Counted from the stretch's first letter, positions 15,818 through 25,274 are shown. The stretch is DNA of 64,000 nt from Actinoallomurus bryophytorum (GCF_006716425.1 NZ_VFOZ01000001.1:4526001-4590000); one strand, 5' to 3'. Notes: generated by a model not told the origin, from the letters alone. Numbers and translations are program-made.

Positions 15818-17425
15818 TTATCCGAGCACGGCCTCGATCAGATGTGGCCCCGGTGTGGCCAAGGCCGCGGCGAGGTGCGTGCTGAGTTCCTCCGCGGTCG
15901 TGGCCTTGGTGGCGGGAACGCCCATTCCCGTGGCGAGGGCGACGAAGTCCAGGTTCGGGTTCGACAGGTCGAGCATGCGTGCGGACGCGCCGCCGGTCGT
16001 CGCGGCACCGACCCGTTCGAGTTCCGCGCGCAGGATCGCGTATGACCGGTTGTTGAGGATGATCGTGGTGATATCGAGGTGCTCGCGGGCCTGGGTCCAC
16101 AGTGCCGGCAGCGTGTACATGGCGCTGCCGTCGGCCTCCAGACAGATCACTGGCCGCTCCGGGCGCGCGATGGCGGCGCCGACTGCGAGCGGCAGGCCCT
16201 GGCCGATCGCCAGCCCGGTGAGGCCGAGCAGGTCGTGGGCGGGCGCGCCGGCGGTCGCGGCGGGCAGCGTGCCCATGCCTGCGGTGATCGACTCGTCGCA
16301 CACGATCGCGTTCTCCGGTAGCAGCGCGCCGACCACCTCGGCCCAGGTCCGGTTCGTCAGCGGGCCGGTGGGCATCGCCGGCCGGGCGAGCGTCGCGGGC
16401 ACCGGCGCGATGTCCGGGGCGACGATCGCGGCCAGCCTGGTCAGCGTCGCGATGATGTCGGCGCCCATCCGGTGCACGCGGGCGCCGGGTGGGGTCAACG
16501 CCCCGGACCGGCCTGGATAGCCGAACGACGTCACCGGGGGGCGGGCCCCGGCCAAGATCAGATGCCGCACGTCGCGTAGTTGACCAACGACGTCCTCGCC
16601 GCGGTAGGCGAATGGCTCGACCGCCGGGATGCCGGCTCCCCGGCGCCAGCGGGCGGGCCAGGTCGGGCAGAACAGGCGCGTCCCGGTGGCGCGGGCGATG
16701 CGGTCGGCGGCACGCAGGCCGGCCTCGCTCAGCGCCGCGCCGTCCAGGACGAGCGCCGCGGGCTCGCCCGAGCGCAACACCGCGGCCACGGTTCGGAAGG
16801 CGTCGGCCCCGATGGCCGCGGGTACGGGGGCCGGCACCGGGTCCGCCGGCCGGGCTCCCGGCGACCAGGAGGCGTCCGCGGGCACGATCAGCGTCGCTAC
16901 CGAGCCGGAGGTTCCCGTGCGGTCCGGGGCGTCCAGGTCCCCGGCATCCAGGTCCGGGGCATCGCGGGAGACGCCCATCGTCGCCGCGACGGCCGCGGCG
17001 GCGTCAGGGCCGAGGTCGTCGGCCGAGCCGGAACGGCGTACCCAGGAGGAGACCGACCGGGCGAGCGCGTCGATGTCGGACTGCAGAGGAGAGTCGAGCT
17101 GCTGGTGATCGGTGGCATGATCACCGACGATGGCGAGGACCGGGGAGTGCGCGCGTCGGGCGTTGTGCAGGTTGGCGATGCCGTTCGCCAGGCCTGGGCC
17201 GAGGTGCAGGAGGGCTGCGGCCGGGCGGCCGGCCATCCGTCCGTACCCGTCGGCGGCGCCGGTGGCGACCCCCTCGTGCAGGCAGAGAACGCCGCGCATC
17301 GCCGGGAGCGTGTCGAGGGCCGCGACGAAGTGCATCTCGGACGTACCCGGGTTGCCGAAGCAGACCTCGACGCCGCTGGCCACCAGGGTTCGTACCAGGG
17401 CGTGCGCCCCGTTAAGGTCGCTCAC
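15818..17425 (-). CDS. Thiamine-diphosphate-dependent enzyme, acetolactate synthase large subunit-like
   Basis: A 535-residue TPP enzyme. The N-terminal pyrimidine domain shows VCFGNPGTSEMHFVAALD and the catalytic Glu in CLHEGVATGAADGYGRMAG; the C-terminal domain has the TPP/Mg motif LEADGSAMYTLPALWTQ ... LNNRSYAILRAE. It belongs to the group annotated as acetolactate synthase large subunit but similar to benzoylformate decarboxylases; there is no small subunit gene here. Around residues 150-175 there is an unusual acidic repeat (DAPDLDAGDLDAPD). It is divergent from an XRE-cupin regulator, which probably controls it. Substrate is a 2-keto acid, not further assignable. Confidence 0.85.
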   Translation of the reverse strand: MSDLNGAHALVRTLVASGVEVCFGNPGTSEMHFVAALDTLPAMRGVLCLHEGVATGAADGYGRMAGRPAAALLHLGPGLANGIANLHNARRAHSPVLAIVGDHATDHQQLDSPLQSDIDALARSVSSWVRRSGSADDLGPDAAAAVAATMGVSRDAPDLDAGDLDAPDRTGTSGSVATLIVPADASWSPGARPADPVPAPVPAAIGADAFRTVAAVLRSGEPAALVLDGAALSEAGLRAADRIARATGTRLFCPTWPARWRRGAGIPAVEPFAYRGEDVVGQLRDVRHLILAGARPPVTSFGYPGRSGALTPPGARVHRMGADIIATLTRLAAIVAPDIAPVPATLARPAMPTGPLTNRTWAEVVGALLPENAIVCDESITAGMGTLPAATAGAPAHDLLGLTGLAIGQGLPLAVGAAIARPERPVICLEADGSAMYTLPALWTQAREHLDITTIILNNRSYAILRAELERVGAATTGGASARMLDLSNPNLDFVALATGMGVPATKATTAEELSTHLAAALATPGPHLIEAVLG

Positions 17426-17456
17426 AAGACTCCATCTGTTTATTATTTCGTCTGAA

Positions 17457-17474
17457 TGTTCAGTTTACCGAACA
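17457..17474. promoter_or_regulatory. Imperfect inverted repeat between TPP enzyme and regulator
   Basis: TGTTCAGTT TACCGAACA: seven of nine positions are symmetric, with perfect outer TGTTC/GAACA arms. It lies in the AT-rich 89-nt divergent promoter region and is the best operator candidate for the XRE-cupin regulator. Confidence 0.4.
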
Positions 17475-17514
17475 ATCAGTGGGCCGGCCGACTCGCAAGA
17501 GGGGGGATTCGCGC

Positions 17515-18063
17515 ATGACGTCACCGGTGGAAGCCATCGCCCACGCGGTACGACGTGAGCGGATGCGCATCGGCGTTTCGCTGAGCGAGCTCGCACGCCA
17601 GGCCGGCCTGAGCAAGGCGACACTGTCCCAGCTAGAGGCCGGTTCGGGAAACCCTGGCGTCGAAACCGTGTGGGCGCTCAGCGTCGCGCTCGGCGTGCCG
17701 TTCAGCCATCTGGTCGCCCCGCCGACCCCGACCGTCCGCATCGTGCGCGCCGGAGAGGGCTTCACCACCCGCGCCGAGGACGCCGACTACACGGCGACAC
17801 TGCTCGCGGCATGCGCCCCCCGCACCCGCGCCGACATTTACCGCATCACCGCCCGCCCTGGCCGCGCGCGCCTCTCCGAACCCCACTTGCCCGGCACCCT
17901 CGAACACGTGATCGTCACGGACGGCCGCGCGGAGGCCGGGCCACCTGACGGCCCGATCGCCCTGGGGCCGGGCGACTACGTCAGCTACCCCGGGGACCTT
18001 CCACACGTGTTCCGTGCCCTGACACCGGACACGCGCGCCATCTTCGTCCTCGAACAGTCCTGA
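17515..18063 (+). CDS. XRE-family regulator with C-terminal cupin domain
   Basis: A 182-residue regulator. The helix-turn-helix is VRRERMRIGVSLSELARQAGLSKATLSQLEAGSGNPGVETVWALSVALGV (residues 10-60); the second half is a cupin barrel (LEHVIVTDGRAEAGP ... LGPGDYVSYPGDLPHVFRAL) that binds a small effector or metal. The ATG at 17515 has AGAGGGGGGA about 8 nt upstream. Divergent from the TPP enzyme gene, which it likely regulates. Confidence 0.88.
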   Translation: MTSPVEAIAHAVRRERMRIGVSLSELARQAGLSKATLSQLEAGSGNPGVETVWALSVALGVPFSHLVAPPTPTVRIVRAGEGFTTRAEDADYTATLLAACAPRTRADIYRITARPGRARLSEPHLPGTLEHVIVTDGRAEAGPPDGPIALGPGDYVSYPGDLPHVFRALTPDTRAIFVLEQS

Positions 18064-18099
18064 ACCAACCCGGGCCTATCGACACCGGTGCCCCAGCCC

Positions 18100-20877
18100 T
18101 CAGCCGAGACCGGCGGCGATGCTCGTGGTGCCGCCCTTCCCGGCGGCGAACGCCACGGCCAGAGTGCCGCTCGTACCGGGGACGGTGACGGTGTGCGTCC
18201 CGGCGCCGAGGTCGACGGTCCGCCGGCCGAGGATCTCCCCGTCCCAGACATAGGCGTACGCGACCCCGGGGCCGGTGGCACGGAGCCGGAAGGTCACCGA
18301 CCCGTCCTTGACCGTCGGCCGGCCGGCGATCCGTACGGTGTCGGACGCGGGCGCCGCCGGTCCGGCGGCGAGCGGGACGTGTGTCGCCGCGGCCTGGATG
18401 ATCGACTGCGGGGAGTTCACCGACAGCGCGGCGGTCTTCGGCATCACCGGTGGAGGCGCGGTGGTGGGCCGGCCGGGCGGCGGGGTGTAGCCGGGCAGGG
18501 TGGCCAGGCCCCAGCGGTACGGGTCGCCCTGTACGCCGCCCCAGGTCGACCAGCCGATGCGGGTCTGGCCGGTCCTGTCGGTGGTGTCGGAGTCGTAGAC
18601 GAAGATGTCCATCGCGAGCCGTGACGGGTCCACGGCGGCGGGCAGGTCGGCGAGCGGGATCTTCGTCTCGACCGTGTAGCCCGCGTACGGCGACGGCACC
18701 GACGAGGCGACCTCCATGCCCGGCGCCGTCTCCGCACCCGGGCCCTGGTGGTTGTCGGCGTCGCGTTCGAAGCACGGGCCGCCGCCCGCGGTGAACGGGA
18801 GGATGCCGGTCTTGAACGTCGTCGAGGTGTTCTCGGCGTCACCGCGCGGGTCGAGCCCGATCTCCACCGAGTCCGTGCGCCAGTGCCGCTTGCAGTCGGC
18901 CGGGTCCAGCGCGCTTCCCTGCTTGCCGTCCGTGACCTGGACGAGCACGTAGAGGGCGTCGTCGTACCAGGTCACCTTGCCGGTGGCCGAACAGTCGGCG
19001 GCCGACGCGCACGGCGTGCCCTCCCACAGCCGCGACAGGTCCAGCGGCGGTCCGGGGTACTCACCGGAGGAGTCGAGGCCGTCCACGGCCGGGGCCCTGA
19101 CGGCCTGCGGGATCGCGGTCCGCGGTACGAGCTCCAGCGCGGCGTTCGAGACGTCCGTGGCCGCACCCTGCGTCGTCGTGCTGATCGTGTAGTCGTAGTC
19201 GCCGGCGGTGCCGCCCTGGTTGGAGGTCGGCAGCGACGTGTCGGTGTCGCGCACGGTGAAGGTCACCGAGCCGGTCTGCCCGGCGGCCAGGTCGTACGGC
19301 TTGCTCGCGGCGTCGGCGGTGAACCCCTTCGGCAGGTTCAGCGACACGGTGCCCTGGTGGGCCTGGTCCGTGGTGTCGGTGAGATCCACCCGCACCGTAC
19401 GTGAGCCGCCGGACGCGAGGGTGAGCACCCGCTTGACCCGGCCGGAGAGCTGCTGGACCCCCTCCGAACGGGCCCACGCGTCGAAGTCGGACACCCGCGG
19501 CAGTGGCTGCTGCACGCCGGTGACGGGGTTCTCCACCTCGACGGCGCGGCCGGTCGTCCCGCTGCCGTGCCGGGTGGTCACGGTCGCGCCGATGCGTGCC
19601 CGGCCGGCGGTCGCGGCCGGGGTGACCGTGAACTTCGCGGTGCCGTGCCGTACGTCGCCGGAACCGGTGGCCTTCCAGCCGGAGGGCAGGCTCAGCCCGA
19701 CGTGGCCCGCGGGAGCGTGCGCCGTGACGGTGAAGGGCTCGGCGGCGGCCATGTCGAAGCCGCTCGTGGTCAGGTAGAACTCGGTGCCGAGCGGCAGGCC
19801 ACCGGCGGCCGGGTAGACCGCGCCCTCGAGCGCCGCGGCCGGGTCGTGGTTCCCGCGCGTGAACGGCACGCGGCTGTCCACCTGGGTGAGGTAGTCACAG
19901 CCGATCTTGTTCGGGTCGCCGGGAGCGTCCGGGTTGTTCGCCCAGCCCTGGCTGGCGTAGAAGCGGCTCGCCTCGGCCTCGATCTGCGCCCAGGTCTTCC
20001 CCTGGCGCGAGGCACGTCCGGCCCAGACGCCGTACACGTCGGCACTGGCGTCCGTGGGGGTGAACGTCGACTCGCACGCCGGTCCGGTGCCGCTCTTCAC
20101 GAGGTGTTCCTGGTGGAGCAGGCGGGCGGCGCGCCAGGTGCGCAGGTGCTCCTTGCCGAGCTGCTCGGGGAAGGCCTTCGGGTCGGCGGCCAGGTAGTAC
20201 GCCTCGACCGCGAGGCGGCCCGCCTCCTGGTGGTTGCCGTGCTGGCTCGGAATCGGGGACGGCGTCATGGTCGTGATGACCTTCGGCCGTGTCTCCCGTA
20301 CGAGACGGACCACCTTGGCGAGCGTGGAGTCGTGGTCCCACACGTCGCGGGTGAGCTGGTCGCTGACGGTGTAATAGAAGTCCGCCTTGTCGAGATAGTC
20401 GATGTCGGTGATGCCAGCGGCGGCGACGGCCTTACGCTCCTCGGCCTCCCGGAGCAGGCCCAGAGCTGGCCCCTCCTCCGTGCCGACCGCGTTGCCGCCG
20501 CCCTCGCCGCGGGTGATGGTCAGCACGCCGGTCCGGATGTGACGCTGCTCGTTCCACTGGCCGAACGTGGACAGGTCGCTCGACTCGTCGTCGGGATGGG
20601 CGCCGACGAACAGGACGTCCAGGCCCGTCGGCCGGGGACCGCGGGCGTCCGGCGCGTGCGTGCGCCGCGCGGCCGCGTCCGCGGTGGCCGTCTCTGGGAG
20701 AGAGCCCGGCCGGCCGTGCGCCGGCTGGTCGTACGCGCTCTTGATCGGCGCGATCCTGCCCGGCCCGGCCTGCGGCGACTGCGGGTGCCGGGCCGAGGAC
20801 GGCGGCGCTGCGGCGGGAAGGAGAGAGAGGACCATGCCGGCGGCGAGCACCATCGGCGATACGAGTCCGCCGCGCAT
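18100..20877 (-). CDS. Secreted PIG-L/LmbE-family deacetylase with NEW3-like and carbohydrate-binding domains
   Basis: A 925-residue exported protein. A signal peptide (MRGGLVSPMVLAAGMVLSLLPA) is followed by a linker and the PIG-L deacetylase domain: AHPDDE at residues 93-98 is the zinc-binding motif and SQHGNHQEAG supplies the third zinc ligand. Next come an Ig-like NEW3-type region (GFTADAASKPYDLAAGQTGSVTFTV) and a C-terminal family-9-type carbohydrate-binding region (WEGTPCASAADCSATGKVTWYDDALYVLVQVTD ... VEIGLDPRGD). The ATG at 20877 is preferred: GGAGGAG lies upstream and the signal peptide begins there. Last gene of the ABC sugar operon. Likely removes N-acetyl groups from an extracellular glycan. 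Confidence 0.88.
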   Translation of the reverse strand: MRGGLVSPMVLAAGMVLSLLPAAAPPSSARHPQSPQAGPGRIAPIKSAYDQPAHGRPGSLPETATADAAARRTHAPDARGPRPTGLDVLFVGAHPDDESSDLSTFGQWNEQRHIRTGVLTITRGEGGGNAVGTEEGPALGLLREAEERKAVAAAGITDIDYLDKADFYYTVSDQLTRDVWDHDSTLAKVVRLVRETRPKVITTMTPSPIPSQHGNHQEAGRLAVEAYYLAADPKAFPEQLGKEHLRTWRAARLLHQEHLVKSGTGPACESTFTPTDASADVYGVWAGRASRQGKTWAQIEAEASRFYASQGWANNPDAPGDPNKIGCDYLTQVDSRVPFTRGNHDPAAALEGAVYPAAGGLPLGTEFYLTTSGFDMAAAEPFTVTAHAPAGHVGLSLPSGWKATGSGDVRHGTAKFTVTPAATAGRARIGATVTTRHGSGTTGRAVEVENPVTGVQQPLPRVSDFDAWARSEGVQQLSGRVKRVLTLASGGSRTVRVDLTDTTDQAHQGTVSLNLPKGFTADAASKPYDLAAGQTGSVTFTVRDTDTSLPTSNQGGTAGDYDYTISTTTQGAATDVSNAALELVPRTAIPQAVRAPAVDGLDSSGEYPGPPLDLSRLWEGTPCASAADCSATGKVTWYDDALYVLVQVTDGKQGSALDPADCKRHWRTDSVEIGLDPRGDAENTSTTFKTGILPFTAGGGPCFERDADNHQGPGAETAPGMEVASSVPSPYAGYTVETKIPLADLPAAVDPSRLAMDIFVYDSDTTDRTGQTRIGWSTWGGVQGDPYRWGLATLPGYTPPPGRPTTAPPPVMPKTAALSVNSPQSIIQAAATHVPLAAGPAAPASDTVRIAGRPTVKDGSVTFRLRATGPGVAYAYVWDGEILGRRTVDLGAGTHTVTVPGTSGTLAVAFAAGKGGTTSIAAGLG

Positions 20878-20933
20878 CGACCTCAACTCCTCCAGGCGAT
20901 CAAGGCTCGACCGATTGAGCGTACGTTTTCCCC

Positions 20934-21725
20934 TTATTCCTTGATAGCCCCCGAAAGCATCCCGGCGATGAAGTGCCTCTGGAGGAACACATAGACCAGG
21001 ACGACCGGTGTGGCGACGATCAGCGCGCCGGCCATCAGCAACGGATACTCGGTCTGGTGCTGGCCTTGGAAGACGGACAGGCCGAGCGGTGCCGTACGGC
21101 GGTCCTCGTTCGCGTTGATGATCACGAGGGCGAGCAGGAACTCGTTCCAGGTCCACATGGCGATCAGCACGATCATGGTGAGGATCGCGGGACGGCCGAC
21201 CGGCACCAGCACCCGGCGCAGCGTGGTCCAGCTCGACGCCCCGTCGATGCGCGAGGCCTCGACCAGCGAACGTGGCGCCGACCGGAAGTAGGCGCGCATC
21301 CAGAAGACGCCGAACGAGACCGACTGGGCGATCTGCGGCAGCATCAGGCCCGGCAGGGTGTTGTCCAGGCCGACCGAGCGCAGGTCGAAGTAGAGCGGGA
21401 TCACGATCGCCTCGGTGGGCACCATGAGCCCCGCGAGGAACACGTAGAACAGCGTGGTCGCGCCGCGGAACTCCATGGTGCCCAGGGCGTACCCGGCCAG
21501 GATCGACAGCACCGACGCGACCACCACGACGACGGTGACGACGATGAGGCTGTTGGTCAGATACCTGGCGAAGTGACCGCGCCGCCATGCCTCGGTGAAC
21601 GCTCCGAAGGTCGGGTGCGACAGGCCGATCGCCTGCTCGGCGACGGCGAGCAGGGGGAAGACGGCGATCACCGCGAACAGGCCCAGCACGGCGTACGTCG
21701 TGAGGCGCTCGGTACGGGAGGTCAT
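20934..21725 (-). CDS. Carbohydrate ABC transporter permease (MalG type)
   Basis: A 263-residue inner-membrane protein with about six hydrophobic helices. The EAA loop is RSLVEASRIDGASSWTTLRRVLVPVGRPAI, and MPTEAIVIPLYF and WTWNEFLLALVI are typical MalG features. It forms the import channel with the upstream permease. Its ATG overlaps the upstream permease stop by 4 nt. Like most CUT1 systems in actinomycetes it lacks its own ATPase gene and probably shares MsiK. Confidence 0.92.
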   Translation of the reverse strand: MTSRTERLTTYAVLGLFAVIAVFPLLAVAEQAIGLSHPTFGAFTEAWRRGHFARYLTNSLIVVTVVVVVASVLSILAGYALGTMEFRGATTLFYVFLAGLMVPTEAIVIPLYFDLRSVGLDNTLPGLMLPQIAQSVSFGVFWMRAYFRSAPRSLVEASRIDGASSWTTLRRVLVPVGRPAILTMIVLIAMWTWNEFLLALVIINANEDRRTAPLGLSVFQGQHQTEYPLLMAGALIVATPVVLVYVFLQRHFIAGMLSGAIKE

Positions 21726-22600
21726 GGGCGGCCCTCGACGACGCGGTTGATGACGGCCGTGACCACGAAGACGATGATCGCGATCGTGATGCCGATCGCG
21801 CAGGCCAGCCCCACCTCTCCGGTGTTGAAGGTGCGGTTGTAGACCTCGTACGCGGGCACCTTGGTCGCGTTGCCCGGCCCGCCGCCCGTCGTCAGGTAGA
21901 TCAGGTCGAAGTTGCGCAGCGCGGCGACCGTGGTCAGCGTCAGCGCGATGGCGAGTTCGCGCCGCAGTCCCGGCAGTGTCACGGCGAAGAACTCACGCAC
22001 GGCCCCGGCGCCGTCGACGCGCGCGGCCTCGTACAGCTCCCGTGGGATCTTCTGCACGCCGGCCAGGAACAGCACCATGGCCAGCCCGATCTCCACCCAC
22101 GTGCCGATGAGCCCGACGGACGGCAGCGCCCACGTGAAGTCGCCGAGCCAGCCGCGCGTGAGGCCTCCCAGGCCGGCGAACCGCAGCGTGCCGTTGATCG
22201 GGCCGTGGTCGGAGTAGATCCACTGCCAGGCCACCGCGACCGCCACCATCGCCACGACCTGCGGCAGGAACAGGACCGTACGGAAGAACGTCATGCCGCG
22301 CGGCCGTGAGCGCGACATCGCCGACACCAGTACGAACGCGATGCAGCAGGGCAGGATCGCGTAGAAGAACAGCAGCACCACGGCGTGCCAGAAGGACCCG
22401 CGCAGCTGCGGGTCGCTGATCGCCTGCCGGTAGTTCCCGAGACCCGCCCAGGTGCCGACCGTGAGGCCGTCCCAGCGGAACAGGGACAGGTACGCGCCGT
22501 GCAGCAGCGGCCAGAGCAGGAACGCCGCGTAGACCACGAACGCCGGCAGGACGTACAGGTAGCCGATGCGCCGTGGTTCGCCCGGGTGACGCACGCTCAC
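21722..22600 (-). CDS. Carbohydrate ABC transporter permease (MalF type)
   Basis: A 292-residue permease. The EAA loop is PRELYEAARVDGAGAVREFFAVTLPGLRRELAI; six hydrophobic segments are visible from GYLYVLPAFVVYAAFLLWPLL on. The GTG at 22600 overlaps the binding-protein stop by 4 nt (GTGA) and is chosen for that reason; the frame is open further upstream only as antisense-like sequence over the binding-protein gene. Partner of the MalG-type permease. Confidence 0.92.
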   Translation of the reverse strand: MSVRHPGEPRRIGYLYVLPAFVVYAAFLLWPLLHGAYLSLFRWDGLTVGTWAGLGNYRQAISDPQLRGSFWHAVVLLFFYAILPCCIAFVLVSAMSRSRPRGMTFFRTVLFLPQVVAMVAVAVAWQWIYSDHGPINGTLRFAGLGGLTRGWLGDFTWALPSVGLIGTWVEIGLAMVLFLAGVQKIPRELYEAARVDGAGAVREFFAVTLPGLRRELAIALTLTTVAALRNFDLIYLTTGGGPGNATKVPAYEVYNRTFNTGEVGLACAIGITIAIIVFVVTAVINRVVEGRP

Positions 22601-23940
22601 TTCTTGGCCAGGAAGGCGGCGTAGTCGCGCTGGGCGTCCCGCATGCCCTCCTGCGGCGTCTTGCGGCCGGCGATGATCTCCTGCAGCGCGGCGCCGAGGG
22701 TGTCGAGGAAGGTCGTCGTGGAGTAGTCCAGGTACGGGACGAGGATGTCGTCGTCGCTGGCGACCCGGTACGCGCCGAACACGTCGCGCCCCACCGGGGT
22801 GGCGGGCTCGGCGCTCGCCGGCTTGGCCGCGGCCAGCCCGCCCGTCTGGGTGACGACGTCCATGGCCTGCGGCGTGGTCATGAAGTCGAGGTACGCCGCG
22901 GCGACGTCCGGATGCCGGGACTTGGACGTGATCGCGAGCGGCAGCCCCGGCCCGCCGAGCGTGGAGGGCTGCCCCTGGCCCACGTTCGCCGGCGGCGGCA
23001 GCATGAAGCGGACCTTGGCCCCCATCTTCTTCTCCAGGTCCGCGGCGAACCACGGGCCGCCGATGAGGAACACTCCGTCGCCCTTGGCGAAGGCGGCCGG
23101 TGAGTCGTTGTACCTGCCGGCGTTGGCGGTCTTGGGGAAGTAGCCGTTCTTGGCCCAGCCGGCGAGTTCGCTCGCGGCCGCCACCACGGGCGCGTCGGTC
23201 CAGGCGCCGCCCCGGCCGAACACCAGGTTCCGCAGCGCGCCCTTGTCGGCCGTCTGGCCGAGGAGCACGCCGAACTCATGGATCGCCGGGAACTTCTCCA
23301 GGTTGGCGAAGTAGATCGGGGTCTCGCCCTTGCTCTTGGCCAGCGCCAGGTCCTGCTCGAACCGCACCCACGACGCCGGTGCCGGTACGCCGAGCTTGGC
23401 CAGCTTGTCGGTGTTGTAGTAGATGCCGACGGCCTCACCGGTCATCGAGACGCCGTACAGGCTGCCGGAGCCGATCGTCTTGCCGTCCGGTGTGACGCTG
23501 TTGAGCTGGGAGACCCCGGCGGGGAAGCGTTTGCGGAAGCCGTACACCTTGTCGTAGCCGTCGAGGGAGGCGAGCGCACCGGCCTTGACCAGCGCGGCCA
23601 TGATGCCGTAACCCTGGTTGGCCTCGACCACGTCGGGCGGGTTGTCGCCGGACAGGGCGAGCCGCAGCGTCTTCTCCAGGTCGCTGAACGACCGCGAGAC
23701 GCGCTTGATCGTGACGTTCGGGTACTCGGCGTGGAAGGCCGCGTTGAGCTTTTGCATCTGCTCGTTCTGGCCGCCGAGGACCTCCTGGTCCCAGACGGTC
23801 AGTGTCACCGGTCCGGCCTTCGCGATGTCGGTGCTGACCGCGCTCGGGGGTTTTTGCGTCGGTCTGGCGTTGCCCGAACCGGGGGCACAGGCGGACACGG
23901 CGACCAGCGCCGCGGCGAGGACCATGATCGGTTTCCGCAT
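22597..23940 (-). CDS. Extracellular sugar-binding lipoprotein (ABC importer, family 1)
   Basis: A 447-residue binding protein. MRKPIMVLAAALVAVSAC is a lipoprotein signal with the lipidated Cys at residue 18. The mature protein has the family-1 features VTLTVWDQEVLGGQNEQMQKLNAAFHAEYPNVTIKRV and PDVVEANQGYGIMAALV. I start at ATG 23940 because AAGGAG lies 7 nt upstream; an in-frame ATG at 23958 would place that site inside the gene. Delivers an oligosaccharide or sugar to the two permeases. Confidence 0.92.
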   Translation of the reverse strand: MRKPIMVLAAALVAVSACAPGSGNARPTQKPPSAVSTDIAKAGPVTLTVWDQEVLGGQNEQMQKLNAAFHAEYPNVTIKRVSRSFSDLEKTLRLALSGDNPPDVVEANQGYGIMAALVKAGALASLDGYDKVYGFRKRFPAGVSQLNSVTPDGKTIGSGSLYGVSMTGEAVGIYYNTDKLAKLGVPAPASWVRFEQDLALAKSKGETPIYFANLEKFPAIHEFGVLLGQTADKGALRNLVFGRGGAWTDAPVVAAASELAGWAKNGYFPKTANAGRYNDSPAAFAKGDGVFLIGGPWFAADLEKKMGAKVRFMLPPPANVGQGQPSTLGGPGLPLAITSKSRHPDVAAAYLDFMTTPQAMDVVTQTGGLAAAKPASAEPATPVGRDVFGAYRVASDDDILVPYLDYSTTTFLDTLGAALQEIIAGRKTPQEGMRDAQRDYAAFLAKK

Positions 23941-24034
23941 AACGGGCTCCTTTGCCATGGGGGCGCGCGCTATTCAAGATCCTCATGGCAGTGTCCGCGT
24001 TCGTTACGGAGCGGTCCAGTGGTGCGGGCGGGTT

Positions 24035-25156
24035 TTACCAGGCTCCGCGTACGGTCGGCTCGGCGCGGGCGACCGACTCCGGCGCGGCCTCGGGGATGTA
24101 GGGGACGATGAAGGCGTACTCGCGGAGGATCTCTTCGGGCAGCTCACCGGCCTCGCCGAAGGCGGCGATGTCACCCCAGCAGGGCGAGCCGAGGGACCCG
24201 CTGTGGTGGCGGACGGACAGGCCGGCGCACAGGTTGGCGAAGCGGAGCCGCTCCAGCAAGGGCCAGTCGGCGAGGGTGCCGTAGACGAAGGCGGCGCCGA
24301 AGACGTCTCCGGCGCCGGTGGGATCGAGTGCCTCGATCGGCAGCGCTGGGGCCGCGGCGCGCTCGCCGGTGATCGCGTCGACCGCGATGGCACCCTGGGC
24401 GCCGCGCTTGACCACGACGACGGGTACGCGCTCGGCCAGCGCGTCCAGGGCGAGCTCCGGCGTGGACGTACGGGTGTACGCCATGGCCTCGATGGAGTTG
24501 GGGAGGAAGACGTCGACCAGGCCGAGCCGGTCGAGGACGTCGGTGGACCAGGTCTCGGTGGGGTCCCAGCCGACGTCGGCCACCACGGTCGAGCCGTCAC
24601 GGCGCATCGACTCCGCCCAGGTCGGGATGGGCCGGTCGAGGTCGAGGAAGCAGGTGCGCGCCGCGGGCGGCCTGCCGATGAACTCCTCCGGGAGCGCCGG
24701 CATGGGCCGGTGGTAGGTCACCATGCTGCGGTCGGAGTCATAGGCGAGCGACACCGTGACGGGCGTGGGCCAGCCGGGCAGCCTGCGTGAGTGGTCCAGG
24801 CCCACGCCCTCTTGCTCGGACAGGGTGCGCCAGAGGTAGGACCCGAACATGTCGTCCCCGAAGGCGGCGGCCAGGCCGACGTTGAGCCCGAGCCGGCTCA
24901 TGGCGACCGCGATGTTGGCGATCCCGCCGGGCGCCGACCCGAGACCATCGGTGACCAGCTCGGTTCCGGGCGGTGGCAGGCCGGGCAGCCCGGTGAAGAT
25001 CATGTCCATGAAGACGGTGCCGGCGAGGAAGACGTCGAGGCCGCCGTTGCCGGGATGCAGCAGATGACCGGCCGCACCGCGTTCGGCGCAGGGGTCACGC
25101 AGCAGTGGCTCGGGTGCGCGGCCGGGCGGAGCGACCCCATTTTCGGCATGACCCAT
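24035..25156 (-). CDS. PfkB-family carbohydrate kinase
   Basis: A 373-residue ribokinase-fold kinase. The N-terminal substrate motif is APGGIANIAVAMSRLGLNVGLAAAFGDDMFG, and the C-terminal ATP/catalytic motif is DPTGAGDVFGAAFVYG with the catalytic Asp. An N-terminal extension of about 40 residues precedes the first strand. The ATG at 25156 has GGGGAG 6-7 nt upstream. It probably phosphorylates the sugar taken in by the adjacent ABC system or one derived from it; the substrate is not assignable from sequence. Confidence 0.87.
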   Translation of the reverse strand: MGHAENGVAPPGRAPEPLLRDPCAERGAAGHLLHPGNGGLDVFLAGTVFMDMIFTGLPGLPPPGTELVTDGLGSAPGGIANIAVAMSRLGLNVGLAAAFGDDMFGSYLWRTLSEQEGVGLDHSRRLPGWPTPVTVSLAYDSDRSMVTYHRPMPALPEEFIGRPPAARTCFLDLDRPIPTWAESMRRDGSTVVADVGWDPTETWSTDVLDRLGLVDVFLPNSIEAMAYTRTSTPELALDALAERVPVVVVKRGAQGAIAVDAITGERAAAPALPIEALDPTGAGDVFGAAFVYGTLADWPLLERLRFANLCAGLSVRHHSGSLGSPCWGDIAAFGEAGELPEEILREYAFIVPYIPEAAPESVARAEPTVRGAW

Positions 25157-25274
25157 GGTGTCTCCCCACCGGGCCGGATTCCGGACTGAGCTATGACCAT
25201 ACGCGCCATGGCAAGCCGCCCAGCGGCCGTCGGCTCGGAGCCCCGCGGGCATTGACCGATCGGGCGGGGTTCCC

